64,000 bases of DNA from Thiospirillum jenense (GTDB lineage Bacteria; Pseudomonadota; Gammaproteobacteria; Chromatiales; Chromatiaceae), in assembly GCF_014145225.1 (NCBI RefSeq), contig NZ_JABVCQ010000007.1, forward strand, positions 62,001 through 126,000, given 5' to 3'. A program made the position numbers and the translations under genes. The notes under the pieces were generated by a model. That model searched no databases and was not told the origin of the DNA. It saw nothing but the letters and a program-made list of their open reading frames with translations. This document shows positions 16,310 through 24,309 of the stretch, in pieces. How positions within the stretch are numbered: position 1 is the stretch's first letter; every line of letters starts with the position of its first letter.

Positions 16310-16516
16310 TTACGCGTTTTGGCAATACAGCGTCAGGTAGGACAGCATCCCGTCATAAGTCACTAACGCATCATCTTTGTTAAGAATAATCTGTCCAGAT
16401 TTAATCACCATGTCGAGCCAAGAATTAAGCTGAATGTCTGACAGATTGAAGTCTATCCTGACATCAGCGACACGATAATAATACTCACCGTTAATTGTTG
16501 TTGGTGATAACGTCAT
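16310..16516 (-). CDS. Small phage protein, unknown
   Basis: The 68-aa protein (MTLSPTTINGEYYYRVADVR) has a pattern like a small excisionase-type winged helix (YRVADVRIDFNL...), but the match is weak. It ends TLYCQNA. AGAGGAATTG lies before the ATG. Confidence 0.55.
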   Translation of the reverse strand: MTLSPTTINGEYYYRVADVRIDFNLSDIQLNSWLDMVIKSGQIILNKDDALVTYDGMLSYLTLYCQNA

Positions 16517-16550
16517 TTTTCAATTCCTCTAGTTACTGGTTATTGGTGGC

Positions 16551-16593
16551 AAACCCACCGGTCAACACCAATTGATGCTGACCGCTGGGGATT
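16551..16593. repeat. Duplicated hairpin element, copy 2
   Basis: Second copy of the 36-base palindrome seen at 14534-14576, differing at two positions. It lies directly after the stop codon of the first leftward gene. Confidence 0.7.
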
Positions 16594-16594
16594 G

Positions 16595-16837
16595 TTAGTT
16601 ACGCCAGCTAACCGAAAAAACCTTGCGGCGGAATAATTCGTTATGAATTAAACGCTTTGACTGCTTTGACTGCTTACTATTTGCCTGCTCATACAAAATG
16701 AGCAGTTTTTTAGTTGGCATCATGTCCATTGGGAATGATGAAAAAAACTCTTTTTCTTTTCTTGCGCGAGCAAGTGTTCCACTTCGGAACAATTTTGCTT
16801 GCGCTTTTTTTAATTCAGCCTCGTTGTCAATTCTCAT
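16595..16837 (-). CDS. First gene of the leftward early operon; small basic protein, unknown
   Basis: The 80-aa basic protein (MRIDNEAELKKAQAKLFRSG) is helical and rich in Lys/Arg. ATG 16837 has GGGAG ten bases upstream. Its place as the first gene after the leftward promoter, followed by many terminators, is where lambda carries N, so an RNA-binding antiterminator is conceivable; the sequence does not prove it. Confidence 0.55.
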   Translation of the reverse strand: MRIDNEAELKKAQAKLFRSGTLARARKEKEFFSSFPMDMMPTKKLLILYEQANSKQSKQSKRLIHNELFRRKVFSVSWRN

Positions 16838-16909
16838 AGGCAAATTTCTCCCTTAGTTTTCGCCGCCGTGCTTTTTAGGGCTTGGCATTGGGCGTGTTTG
16901 CTTGTAAAA

Positions 16910-16932
16910 ATAGTCTATGTAAAATAGACTAT
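16910..16932. promoter_or_regulatory. Palindromic repressor operator, left side
   Basis: ATAGTCTAT-gtaaa-ATAGACTAT is a perfect 9-bp dyad. The same half-site (GTCTATT..AATAGAC) occurs in the cI-cro gap, so one repressor can control both directions. It lies in the 170-base gap before the leftward operon. Confidence 0.8.
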
Positions 16933-16939
16933 GTATGCA

Positions 16940-16956
16940 CTCTACTGTAGATAGAC
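16940..16956. promoter_or_regulatory. Second, weaker operator on the left side
   Basis: CTCTACT-gta-GATAGAC is an imperfect copy of the operator dyad, eight bases from the first. On the minus strand TTGCCA and TAGAGT with a 17-base spacer overlap it, a plausible leftward promoter (about 16945-16973). Confidence 0.55.
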
Positions 16957-17007
16957 TTTCTTGGCAAGCAAAATTTTGCAATCTTGCGAAGCTAAAAAAA
17001 CGCGACT

Positions 17008-17358
17008 TTATGGCTTTACAGTGTTGTTTTTGATGTTGTTAAACGAATCTTTGTACGCTTTCACAACATTAGCAAGCTGTTTTCTGTACTCAGGCGGGGT
17101 CTCACGAACGCAATATAATATGTCGCGTTCTAGGTCATCAGTAACAAAATATGGGTCTTCAGATGTGAGTTCAGCAACTGTCGTATCCAACACTTTCGCT
17201 ATCTCTCGAATGGTGTCAAACAAGGGTCTGTTTCGCCCTGTGAACCAGTGACCGACAGTGCTTTTACTCACGCCTAGCGCGGCGGCGATTTGCTCATAGG
17301 TAATACCTAGCGCCTTTCGCCGTTCAGTTGCCACTTGATACCAATACTTTTTGCTCAT
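17008..17358 (-). CDS. CI-type phage repressor (HTH, short form)
   Basis: The 116-aa protein has an Xre-type HTH: GITYEQIAAALGVSKSTVGHWFTGRN, then a dimerisation tail EIAKVLDTTVAEL and a C-terminal helix. There is no LexA-like peptidase domain, so induction cannot be by RecA-stimulated self-cleavage of this protein; antirepressors encoded in the phage may serve instead. Start at 17358 is chosen because a -10 hexamer TATACT sits six bases before it and the longer frame (17436) covers the promoter region. Confidence 0.82.
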   Translation of the reverse strand: MSKKYWYQVATERRKALGITYEQIAAALGVSKSTVGHWFTGRNRPLFDTIREIAKVLDTTVAELTSEDPYFVTDDLERDILYCVRETPPEYRKQLANVVKAYKDSFNNIKNNTVKP

Positions 17359-17397
17359 GCCATAAGTATAGGGACTAGCCACAGGTTGCGCGTCTAT
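17359..17397 (-). promoter_or_regulatory. Maintenance promoter for cI; leaderless start
   Basis: On the minus strand TATACT (17365-17370) is followed by six bases and then the ATG, so the transcript would begin at the start codon, as for lambda cI from PRM. The -35 region is poor, as expected for a promoter that needs activation. An operator half-site GTCTAT lies at 17392-17397. Confidence 0.6.
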
Positions 17398-17415
17398 CGT
17401 GGGTAGCAATATCGG

Positions 17416-17444
17416 TTGCAGATCACGTCTATTCATAATAGACT
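17416..17444 (+). promoter_or_regulatory. Rightward early promoter with overlapping operator
   Basis: TTGCAG, 17 bases, TAGACT, then six bases to the ATG of the cro-like gene: a leaderless mRNA. The operator GTCTATT-cat-AATAGAC (17427-17443) lies between and over the -10, so repressor binding blocks the promoter. Confidence 0.7.
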
Positions 17445-17450
17445 ACTCCT

Positions 17451-17672
17451 ATGGAAATTGCACAAATTATTGATCGTATCGGCGTCGTCGAGCTGTCGAA
17501 GCGGCTTGGCTGCACAAAACAATGTGTCAGTCACTGGCGTACAGGGCGAAACCGTATTCCCGCTGAGTACGCAGTGAAAATCGAGGAGGTGTCTCTAGGA
17601 ATAATAAAGCGTTACGAGTTACGACCTGATTTATGGGAATTAAACATTCAAAAGAGTGCCTCCAATGGATAA
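17451..17672 (+). CDS. Cro/YdaS-like HTH regulator
   Basis: The 73-aa protein MEIAQIIDRIGVVELSKRLG... has HTH CTKQCVSHWRTGRNRIPAEYAVKIEEVS, the pattern of YdaS/Cro proteins (GxxALAxxLGVSxxxVSxWxxG..xIP). It is the first rightward gene. There is no ribosome binding site, in keeping with the leaderless start. It likely opposes CI at the shared operators. Confidence 0.8.
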   Translation: MEIAQIIDRIGVVELSKRLGCTKQCVSHWRTGRNRIPAEYAVKIEEVSLGIIKRYELRPDLWELNIQKSASNG

Positions 17673-17856
17673 AAGAACTTCACACATTGCGTCATGCGTT
17701 ACGCCCGAGATGGAAATTGCTGTTAAAGCAATTGCGCACTTGGACGGGCTGACTGTCAGCGATTTAATTAACAAGCTGTTAATTCAGCATGTTGAAGAAA
17801 AACGTAATGAGTACTTACGTCTTAACAGCGTATTTGGTATTGGTCAAGATTTATGA
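17665..17856 (+). CDS. Small ribbon-helix-helix-like protein
   Basis: The 63-aa protein (MDKRTSHIASCVTPEMEIAV) has KAIAHLDGLTVSDLINKLLI, a pattern like the RHH fold of Arc/CopG proteins (strand, then two helices). ATG 17665 overlaps the cro stop by eight bases with TGCCTCC before it. It could be a second early regulator. Confidence 0.55.
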   Translation: MDKRTSHIASCVTPEMEIAVKAIAHLDGLTVSDLINKLLIQHVEEKRNEYLRLNSVFGIGQDL

Positions 17857-17885
17857 TGTTAAACCATGTTGAATAGGATCAATAA

Positions 17886-19547
17886 ATGAGTGAGTTTAGA
17901 ACGTCACTTGGCGAGCAGATTTTCAAAGCCCGCTATGCAATGACTAGAGATGAAACGTGGAAAACACGAAGCCAGTTAATTGTGCAGGATGTGTGCGGGC
18001 GCAGATCAGGTGCGCGCAATATCCAATCGCATCCGTTAATGAGCAAAGATGAATTGCGCGACCTTCAAAACTTTATTGAAAAGTTTATGTTTCTACCGGG
18101 TGGCAGATACATCTATTACGCTGGTCGGGAGGCAGCATTTTATAACAATTGCATGATGTACAAAGCAATTGAAGACAGTCGTGAGGAATGGGGGCGGCTA
18201 TTAAAAGCGCAATCAGACGCTTTGATGAGCGGCGCTGGAGTGGGTTGTGATTATTCAGTATTGCGCCCACACGGGTTAATGCTTGCGCGTACAGGTGGCA
18301 CGGCAAGCGGCGTGATACCGCTATTGCACACTGTGAATGAAATGGGCAGGAATGTCCGTCAGGGCGGGTCACGGCGCAGCGCAATCTATTCAAGTCTGAA
18401 CTGGCAACACGGCGATATTAACGAGTTTATTAGCGTTAAAGATTGGCGCAATACGCCAGTGCCGGGCGTGAAAAACATGACCTACTTTGACATTAAAAAT
18501 AATGATTTTGATGCCCGTGCGCCATTAGACGGCATGAATATCAGCGTGAATTATGATGATGAATGGCTGGAGAAGCCCTTAAATGATGTATTTATTCGCA
18601 ATGTGGAAATGGCTTTGCGCAATGGTGAGCCGGGGTTTTCATTCAATTTCGGCCCGAATAAACATGACACTTTGCGCAATGCTTGCGGGGAAGTGTGCAG
18701 CGCCGATGATAGCGACATATGCAATCTTGGCAGCATTAACTTGGCGGCAATTGATGACATCACGACATTGCACCGCGTGGTTGAATTGGCAACGAAATTC
18801 TTGGTTTGCGGAACAATTCGGGCGCATGTCCCCGATGAAAAAACGCTAATGGTGCGCGAAAAAAACCGCCGTCTTGGGTTGGGTTTAATGGGTGTGCATG
18901 AATGGTTATTGAAGCGCAATTATCGCTATGAAATGAATGATCAATTACGCACTTGGTTAGGTGCGTACAAATACGAATCCACACGCGCTGCGAATGAGCA
19001 TTGCGACAGGTTTTATTTATCACGACCAGTCGCCTGTCGTGCAATTGCACCAACTGGTACCACGAGTTTGTTGGCAGGAACGACTTCCGGTCTGGAACCG
19101 CTGTATGCCGTTGCGTATAAACGACGCTGGATTGATGGCGATAAACGACGTTATCAGTTGGTCATAGATAAAACCGCACAGGATTTAATTCAGTCACTCG
19201 GTATTACTGACCCAGACAATATCGAAACGGCAATTGACTTAGCAAATGATGTTGAGCGGCGCATTGCATTCCAAGCCGAATTGCAACGCGACTATGTGGA
19301 CAATTGCATTAGCTCCACAATTAACCTGCCTGCATGGGGGAGTGAATTAAACAACCAATCAACTGTTAAAGATACCGCTAAGTTAATTGCGAAGTATGCG
19401 CGTGATTTACGCGGTTTGACCTTTTATCCCGATGGTGCGCGAGGTGGTCAACCCATTACTCGAGTTGAATATGCCGAGGCTATCGGCAATGAAAACGTGA
19501 CCTTTGAAGAGAATGATGCCTGTCAGTCGGGCGTGTGCAACCTGTAA
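17886..19547 (+). CDS. nrdJ: Class II (B12-dependent) ribonucleotide reductase
   Basis: The 553-aa enzyme reduces ribonucleotides to deoxyribonucleotides using adenosylcobalamin. Visible: FLPGGRYIYYAG, FYNNCMMYK (first redox Cys), SGAGVGCDYSVLRPHG, CNLGSINLAAID, the NRRLGLGLMGVHEW loop, APTGTTSLLAGTTSGLEPLY, and the C-terminal CQSGVCNL pair for re-reduction. The active-site N-C-E segment (CGEVCSADDSDICNLGSI) fits NrdJ. It is short for the family (many are about 700 aa), as is common in phages. The gene heads the rightward metabolic block after cro, followed by a MazG-like gene. AGGATC precedes the ATG. Confidence 0.9.
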   Translation: MSEFRTSLGEQIFKARYAMTRDETWKTRSQLIVQDVCGRRSGARNIQSHPLMSKDELRDLQNFIEKFMFLPGGRYIYYAGREAAFYNNCMMYKAIEDSREEWGRLLKAQSDALMSGAGVGCDYSVLRPHGLMLARTGGTASGVIPLLHTVNEMGRNVRQGGSRRSAIYSSLNWQHGDINEFISVKDWRNTPVPGVKNMTYFDIKNNDFDARAPLDGMNISVNYDDEWLEKPLNDVFIRNVEMALRNGEPGFSFNFGPNKHDTLRNACGEVCSADDSDICNLGSINLAAIDDITTLHRVVELATKFLVCGTIRAHVPDEKTLMVREKNRRLGLGLMGVHEWLLKRNYRYEMNDQLRTWLGAYKYESTRAANEHCDRFYLSRPVACRAIAPTGTTSLLAGTTSGLEPLYAVAYKRRWIDGDKRRYQLVIDKTAQDLIQSLGITDPDNIETAIDLANDVERRIAFQAELQRDYVDNCISSTINLPAWGSELNNQSTVKDTAKLIAKYARDLRGLTFYPDGARGGQPITRVEYAEAIGNENVTFEENDACQSGVCNL

Positions 19548-19564
19548 TTACTAAGGGGAATTGA

Positions 19565-19879
19565 ATGAATATCCATGAATACGAAGAGTCGGTGATTGCA
19601 ACGTCAAACTATCAACGATCAAATGAATCGTTGTTTATTGTAACGGTGGCGCTGCTGGGTGAGTTAGGTGAATACGCCAATAAGGTTAAAAAAGCGAGCT
19701 TTAAGAAGACGCTTGATAACGCTTTGGTGATTGATGATTTGAAAAGCGAGCTGGGCGACGTGTTGTGGTATTTGACTGAGCTATGCCACCAGCACGATTT
19801 GTCATTAGATGATGTGGCACGGGCTAATGCAGACAAGGTGACTAATCGCAAACAAAAAGGGCTGACGTACAATCAATGA
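19565..19879 (+). CDS. MazG-like NTP pyrophosphohydrolase
   Basis: The 104-aa all-helical protein has the metal-binding pairs ALLGELGEYANKVKKA and LKSELGDVLWYLTELC (ExxE and ExxD). MazG-like proteins hydrolyse noncanonical or signalling nucleoside triphosphates; in phages they may lower ppGpp or clean dNTP pools. It lies 17 bases after nrdJ with AGGGGAATTG before the ATG, and overlaps the next gene. Confidence 0.85.
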   Translation: MNIHEYEESVIATSNYQRSNESLFIVTVALLGELGEYANKVKKASFKKTLDNALVIDDLKSELGDVLWYLTELCHQHDLSLDDVARANADKVTNRKQKGLTYNQ

Positions 19880-20148
19880 AAAAACCAGCAATAACCATTG
19901 AACCGATTGCGTATTGTGTTAGCGGTTGTGACGATCCGTTTATTCGTATTGAAGCATGTGGGCAGTCAGAATGGATTGTCGTTAGCGGTGACGGTTGCTG
20001 TCTGGGTGTTAGCGGCGAGTGGAATGATGATCCGGGCTGTCGGTTTAGAACACCCAATTGGTATCAGGAACATCAATTCTCAACTATAGAGGAGGCGGTT
20101 GACGCAATTGATTTTTATCAAAAGAGATTAGACAGGGCGGTTTTTTAA
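19876..20148 (+). CDS. Small phage protein, unknown
   Basis: The 90-aa protein MKKPAITIEPIAYCVSGCDD has five cysteines and ends with a helical segment (TIEEAVDAIDFYQKRLDRAV). It starts in an ATGA overlap with the mazG-like stop. No family recognised. Confidence 0.6.
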   Translation: MKKPAITIEPIAYCVSGCDDPFIRIEACGQSEWIVVSGDGCCLGVSGEWNDDPGCRFRTPNWYQEHQFSTIEEAVDAIDFYQKRLDRAVF

Positions 20149-20151
20149 CTA

Positions 20152-20187
20152 ATAAAAAACGCCCATGCGCGTTCAACACATGGGCGT
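20152..20187 (-). terminator. Terminator oriented against the rightward operon
   Basis: ACGCCCATG and CATGGGCGT form a 9-bp stem. The T run (TTTTTTATT) follows on the minus strand, so it would stop leftward antisense transcription; on the plus strand there is no T tract. A similar case is at 22431-22472. Confidence 0.6.
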
Positions 20188-20221
20188 CGGGTGTCAATTG
20201 TAACGTCAATGAGAGAATGAA

Positions 20222-21583
20222 ATGAACACAGAAATCAACGAAACAACCAACAGTAACATTATTTTAGATGGCAACGATGTTGTCAAGACGTATCCGAACG
20301 ATGGCGACGTCATGGTTATTCCTGTTAGTCAAGTTAAGTTTCGTGGCGACTTGTATCCACGCATGGAACATAACCAGGCAAAGGCACAGGAATACTCAGA
20401 AAACATCGAAAACCTGCCACCAATCTGGGTCAATCAGCACTACGAATTGATTGACGGTAATCACCGGCGTATTGCACACCAATTAGCTAAATGCGAAACC
20501 ATTACTGTTGAAATACATCATACAACAAGTGATGCGCATTTATTGGAATTGGCTATTAAAACCAATGCTACGCATGGATTGCAAATGTCACAGGCTGACA
20601 AAAAGAAAATGGCAATCAAGTTGTACGCGGCAGGTGAACGCGGTGCTGACCGCAAAAAGGCATTAGCTAATTTATTAGCGGTGACTGTGCGTAGCCTAAC
20701 TGAGTGGGTCAAGGATTTAGATCAGGCTGAACGCGATGCGCGTAAGGCGAAAATCAAGGCAATGTACTTTCAATGCTATACCGCTGAGGAAATTGGTGAC
20801 GCGGTGGGTTTGACGAGACAAGCATTAGAGAAAGACGTACTTACGCAACTTTTAGAAGATGTTCCAAAAGTTGCCAAAGTCCAGTTTTTAGATGATGAAT
20901 TTCAATTGCCGATTTACAACATATGGTCATTTGCTAAGAAGACTAATAAGACATCGCACTTTGGCAATACCGAACAGCGCATTGTTGAAAACCTGCTATG
21001 GCTATACACGCAACCATTAGACATCGTGATTGACCCATTTGGTGGTGGTGGCTCAACGCTTGATGTGTGTAATGAACGCGGTCGCCGCTGTTGGATTAGT
21101 GACCGCAAGCCAAAGCCCGGTTTAGAAGAAAAACTCCGCACGTTGGATATTACCTCTGAATTGCCACAGCTTAATAAGCGTTGGGCAGATGTGGCATTGG
21201 TTTATCTTGACCCGCCGTATTGGTGGCAGGCAAAAGGTCAATACAGTGATGATGCTGAAGACCTTGCTAACACACCGACTGCTGACGATTTCCACGCCAA
21301 AATGTCTAAGGTGGTTAAAGCGTTCTCAGCAAAACTCAAAGCCGGTGCGCGCATTGCGTTAATTATTCAACCAACGCAGTGGAAATCACCAGACCGGCAA
21401 TTTACAGACCACGTTATTGCAATTATTAACGCAGTCGGTAATAAGAAATTGATTGTCGAAAACCGCGTGAGCTGTCCGTATTCGACAGAACAATGCAATC
21501 CGCAAATGGTGGACTGGGCAAAAGAAAATAAACAGTTACTTGTTTTAACACGCGAACTGATTATTTGGAGGGTCGTTGAATGA
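20222..21583 (+). CDS. ParB-like domain fused to DNA methyltransferase
   Basis: 453 aa. Residues about 25-110 are a ParB/Srx-like domain (IPVSQVKFRGDLYPR, YELIDGNHRRIAHQL), then an HTH region (YTAEEIGDAVGLTRQALEKDV). The C-terminal 220 residues are a SAM-dependent methyltransferase: VIDPFGGGGSTLDVCNERGR (motif I) and VYLDPPYWW (catalytic motif IV). Such fusions occur in phages and plasmids and are probably adenine or cytosine-N4 methylases; the target site is unknown. GAGAGAATGAA is upstream. It overlaps the next gene by ATGA. Confidence 0.82.
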   Translation: MNTEINETTNSNIILDGNDVVKTYPNDGDVMVIPVSQVKFRGDLYPRMEHNQAKAQEYSENIENLPPIWVNQHYELIDGNHRRIAHQLAKCETITVEIHHTTSDAHLLELAIKTNATHGLQMSQADKKKMAIKLYAAGERGADRKKALANLLAVTVRSLTEWVKDLDQAERDARKAKIKAMYFQCYTAEEIGDAVGLTRQALEKDVLTQLLEDVPKVAKVQFLDDEFQLPIYNIWSFAKKTNKTSHFGNTEQRIVENLLWLYTQPLDIVIDPFGGGGSTLDVCNERGRRCWISDRKPKPGLEEKLRTLDITSELPQLNKRWADVALVYLDPPYWWQAKGQYSDDAEDLANTPTADDFHAKMSKVVKAFSAKLKAGARIALIIQPTQWKSPDRQFTDHVIAIINAVGNKKLIVENRVSCPYSTEQCNPQMVDWAKENKQLLVLTRELIIWRVVE

Positions 21584-22425
21584 GTTATCCAAAGCACGAC
21601 ATTCAAGCAACATCTGACGCTGTTGTTGCTTTATTAACTAATGAATTGCGTCCACTGCATTACCGTGAAGCGTATTTACGCTGTGCGGTGTTAAATCCAA
21701 AACTCGGTTTTTATTCCAACAAAACCGACCCAGCAGAGAAATTACGTCAATTGTTTGCTGAAACAAGTCGTGAGATTTTTGTCTGCGATGGTTTCTTTTA
21801 TTTATATGAGTGGCTGACTGAATGCCAAGATTTGTTGTTTCGCAACACAATTGCCGCTGACAGATTAACGCAAATACAACGTGACAAATGTTTTTATGAC
21901 AGCGGTCGTCGCCATGATTACATGGTAGATAAATACGGCAAAGCCAATACGCCGCATGGCATTGAAGAGCGTCAACGGCGAGCGTTAATTGAATACAGTG
22001 TTAAAGCCTACTTTCAACGGCAATTTCCAACACTGTTTTTACCACCTAGCAATGAAAACCAATTCACGCAATGGAGCGAGGATGATTTTCGTTTGCAATT
22101 CGGAAACACTCTGTCTGCGTTTGATGTAAAGGAGTTCACACGAACTAATAGAACGATTTTAACCTCTGTCAAACAGCATATCACCTACATCTTTGCTGTA
22201 TGGAATTATGACCATGCAGACATGATTGGTTTTATTCGCGGACAGGATGCAATCAATCTGACTGAATTGGAGTTATCACGAGTGAACCGCATTGTTAAAT
22301 CAGTAGGGATTGATGATATTTCTAATATTGCGTCTTTATTGGTTGCTGTGAATATGTACAAGTTCGGATTGTTGTTCACAGAAGTCAAGTCGGAGTTTTA
22401 TAGAAAACAATCAGTCGCGGCATAA
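21580..22425 (+). CDS. Possible HARE-HTH protein coupled to the methyltransferase
   Basis: The 281-aa protein begins with VVALLTNELRPLHYREAYLR...LRQLFAETSREIFVCDGFFYLYEW, which fits the HARE-HTH pattern (vL..e..PLhyrei, ...F...g.F.L..W) found in restriction enzymes and DNA-modification readers. The C-terminal 200 residues have no motif I recognise. ATGA overlap with the methylase gene suggests a partner, for instance a restriction or modification-sensing component, but no nuclease signature is visible. Confidence 0.55.
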   Translation: MSYPKHDIQATSDAVVALLTNELRPLHYREAYLRCAVLNPKLGFYSNKTDPAEKLRQLFAETSREIFVCDGFFYLYEWLTECQDLLFRNTIAADRLTQIQRDKCFYDSGRRHDYMVDKYGKANTPHGIEERQRRALIEYSVKAYFQRQFPTLFLPPSNENQFTQWSEDDFRLQFGNTLSAFDVKEFTRTNRTILTSVKQHITYIFAVWNYDHADMIGFIRGQDAINLTELELSRVNRIVKSVGIDDISNIASLLVAVNMYKFGLLFTEVKSEFYRKQSVAA

Positions 22426-22430
22426 ATCAC

Positions 22431-22472
22431 AAAAACACCAACGCCCGAGTGGATTCAGCACTCAGGCGTTGG
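22431..22472 (-). terminator. Hairpin between methylase and helicase blocks
   Basis: CCAACGCCCGAGTG and CACTCAGGCGTTGG pair with one G-T. The T-rich tract (TGTTTTTGTG) follows on the minus strand, so it would end leftward transcription; it may also act as an mRNA processing or protection hairpin on the plus strand. Confidence 0.5.
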
Positions 22473-22507
22473 ATTTAAGTCACGATTCCTAACGGAGGAT
22501 CGCACGA

Positions 22508-23938
22508 ATGGATTTTACACTCAGAGATTATCAATTGCAAGCCGAACACGACATTCGGCAGTGCTACCGCTCGGGAAAACGGGCAGTTTGCCTCGTGATG
22601 CCCACTGGTGCAGGCAAAACCCGCACCTTCTGTTCTACCGCGTCTCAATCGGTGTCACGCGGCAAACGTGTATTGATTTTGGTTCACCGGAAAGAATTAT
22701 TACTGCAAACATCACGCACATTAGAATCAGTCGGTTTATCTCACGGTTTAATTGCACCCGGCATCACGTTTAATCATCGCGCACCAATTCAAGTCGCGTC
22801 AGTACAGACATTAGTACGGCGCTTAGATGTCATTAACTGGTCGCCCGATTTCATTATTGTGGATGAGGCGCATCATGCCACGCGCAAAACAATCTGGGGG
22901 CAAATTCTTAATCATTTTAATCATGCTTACATGCTCGGCGTCACCGCCACGCCACAGCGCCTCGACGGTCACGGCTTAGGCGTTAATAGCGGCGGTTTTT
23001 TTGACTCGATGGTCACGGGGCCGTCAGTCCGTGAATTAACGCGGCGCGGGTTTTTATCGCCCTCAGTTGTGTACGCACCGAAGGATCGAATTGATTTATC
23101 CGGTGTTTCAATTCAAGGCGGTGATTATAAGAAAAACGCATTAGCTGACGTCATGGCAAATCCCGCCATTGTCGGTAATGCCGTTGATCATTACCGTAAA
23201 TACTGTCACCAACAGCCCGCTATTGCCTTTTGCGCTTCGGTATCTCGCGCCGAAGAAGCCGCGGTTGCGTTCAAAAGCGCTGGTTATTCCGCCGCCTGTG
23301 TGAGTGGTCAAACTGATGACAAAATCCGCGCCAAGTTAATTGCCGATTTAGGAAATGGGCAATTAAACGTATTGACTTCGTGCAATATCGTTTCTGAGGG
23401 TACGGATATTCCAGTGGTATCCGCCGCGATATTATTAAGACCGACCCAGTCATTAGCATTAGCGCTTCAACAAATGGGGCGCGTCTTACGCCCGCATAAA
23501 GACAAAACCCACGCCACCATTCTTGACCATGCCGGGAATGTATTCGTGCATGGTTTTCCTGATGATGACCGCGAGTGGTCATTAGACGCTAAACCTAGTC
23601 GCGGTAAAAAAACCAATAACGCATTACCTATGAAGCAGTGTGATCGCTGTTTTACGGTGCATCGCCCAGCGCCAATCTGCCCGCAATGCGGGTACGTTTA
23701 TCCCATTGCGTCACGCGAAATCACCGAATTAAACGGTGAATTATCTATCGTGACATCAGCGCAAATCATTGAATTAAAACCTGAATCAAAACGCGCAGAG
23801 CAGGCTAATCAAAGAACGCTAAACGATCTAATTGAACTGGCTAAACGGCGTGGCTACAAACACCCGCGAGCATGGGCGCAGCATATTTTTGATTCCCGCA
23901 CAATCAAACAACAAAAATCATTCGGAGTGAATAAATGA
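22508..23938 (+). CDS. DEAD/DEAH-type superfamily 2 helicase
   Basis: The 476-aa protein opens with RDYQLQAEHDIRQ (Q-motif-like), then MPTGAGKTRTF (Walker A), VHRKELLLQT (Ia), IIVDEAHHA (DEAH box), GVTATPQR (III), then CASVSRAEEAA, VLTSCNIVSEGTDIP (V) and LQQMGRVLRP (VI). A C-terminal zinc ribbon CDRC..CPQC follows. Phage versions of this SSL2-like helicase are usual in replication modules. GGAGG precedes the ATG. It overlaps the nuclease gene by ATGA. Confidence 0.9.
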   Translation: MDFTLRDYQLQAEHDIRQCYRSGKRAVCLVMPTGAGKTRTFCSTASQSVSRGKRVLILVHRKELLLQTSRTLESVGLSHGLIAPGITFNHRAPIQVASVQTLVRRLDVINWSPDFIIVDEAHHATRKTIWGQILNHFNHAYMLGVTATPQRLDGHGLGVNSGGFFDSMVTGPSVRELTRRGFLSPSVVYAPKDRIDLSGVSIQGGDYKKNALADVMANPAIVGNAVDHYRKYCHQQPAIAFCASVSRAEEAAVAFKSAGYSAACVSGQTDDKIRAKLIADLGNGQLNVLTSCNIVSEGTDIPVVSAAILLRPTQSLALALQQMGRVLRPHKDKTHATILDHAGNVFVHGFPDDDREWSLDAKPSRGKKTNNALPMKQCDRCFTVHRPAPICPQCGYVYPIASREITELNGELSIVTSAQIIELKPESKRAEQANQRTLNDLIELAKRRGYKHPRAWAQHIFDSRTIKQQKSFGVNK

Positions 23939-24309
23939 GTCAGTCGGAACATGAAATCCAAAATTTAATTCTACTCTCAGCGCGGGAATTGGGTTACACA
24001 CTGTGGCGGAATAATACCGGCGTGGGTTGGCAGGGAAATAAAACGTCACGGCGTCAAGATGGCGCCATGATTGTACAGAATGCTCGCCCATTACACGCTG
24101 GGTTATGCAAAGGCTCCAGCGATTTAATTGGTTTGCGTTCCCGCGTGATTACACCCGACGATGTCGGGGAATGTATTGCGCAATTCGTGGCGCTGGAAGT
24201 GAAAGCGGCGGGCGGGCGATTATCACATGAGCAAGTGATGTTTCTTGATTTTATTAAAAACGCTGGTGGAATTGCGCGAGTGGTGCGCTCGGTGGAGGAT
24301 GCGAAATGA
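23935..24309 (+). CDS. VRR-NUC nuclease
   Basis: The 124-aa protein shows the VRR-NUC pattern: GSSDLIGL (catalytic Asp), VALEVKAAGGRLSHEQVMFLDFI (E-x-K) and AGGIARVVRSVEDA. These PD-(D/E)XK nucleases act on branched DNA in phage replication or recombination. It lies between helicase and primase with ATGA overlaps at both ends. Confidence 0.88.
   Translation: MSQSEHEIQNLILLSARELGYTLWRNNTGVGWQGNKTSRRQDGAMIVQNARPLHAGLCKGSSDLIGLRSRVITPDDVGECIAQFVALEVKAAGGRLSHEQVMFLDFIKNAGGIARVVRSVEDAK

Noticed and set aside
14534-16593. The duplicated 36-base palindrome as two CRISPR repeats
   Set aside because: Only two copies exist, 2 kb apart, with genes between them.
17359-17436. Extended N-terminus of the CI-like repressor
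   Set aside because: It would place the divergent promoters and an operator inside coding sequence and adds 26 unconserved residues; the start at 17358 follows a good -10 hexamer.
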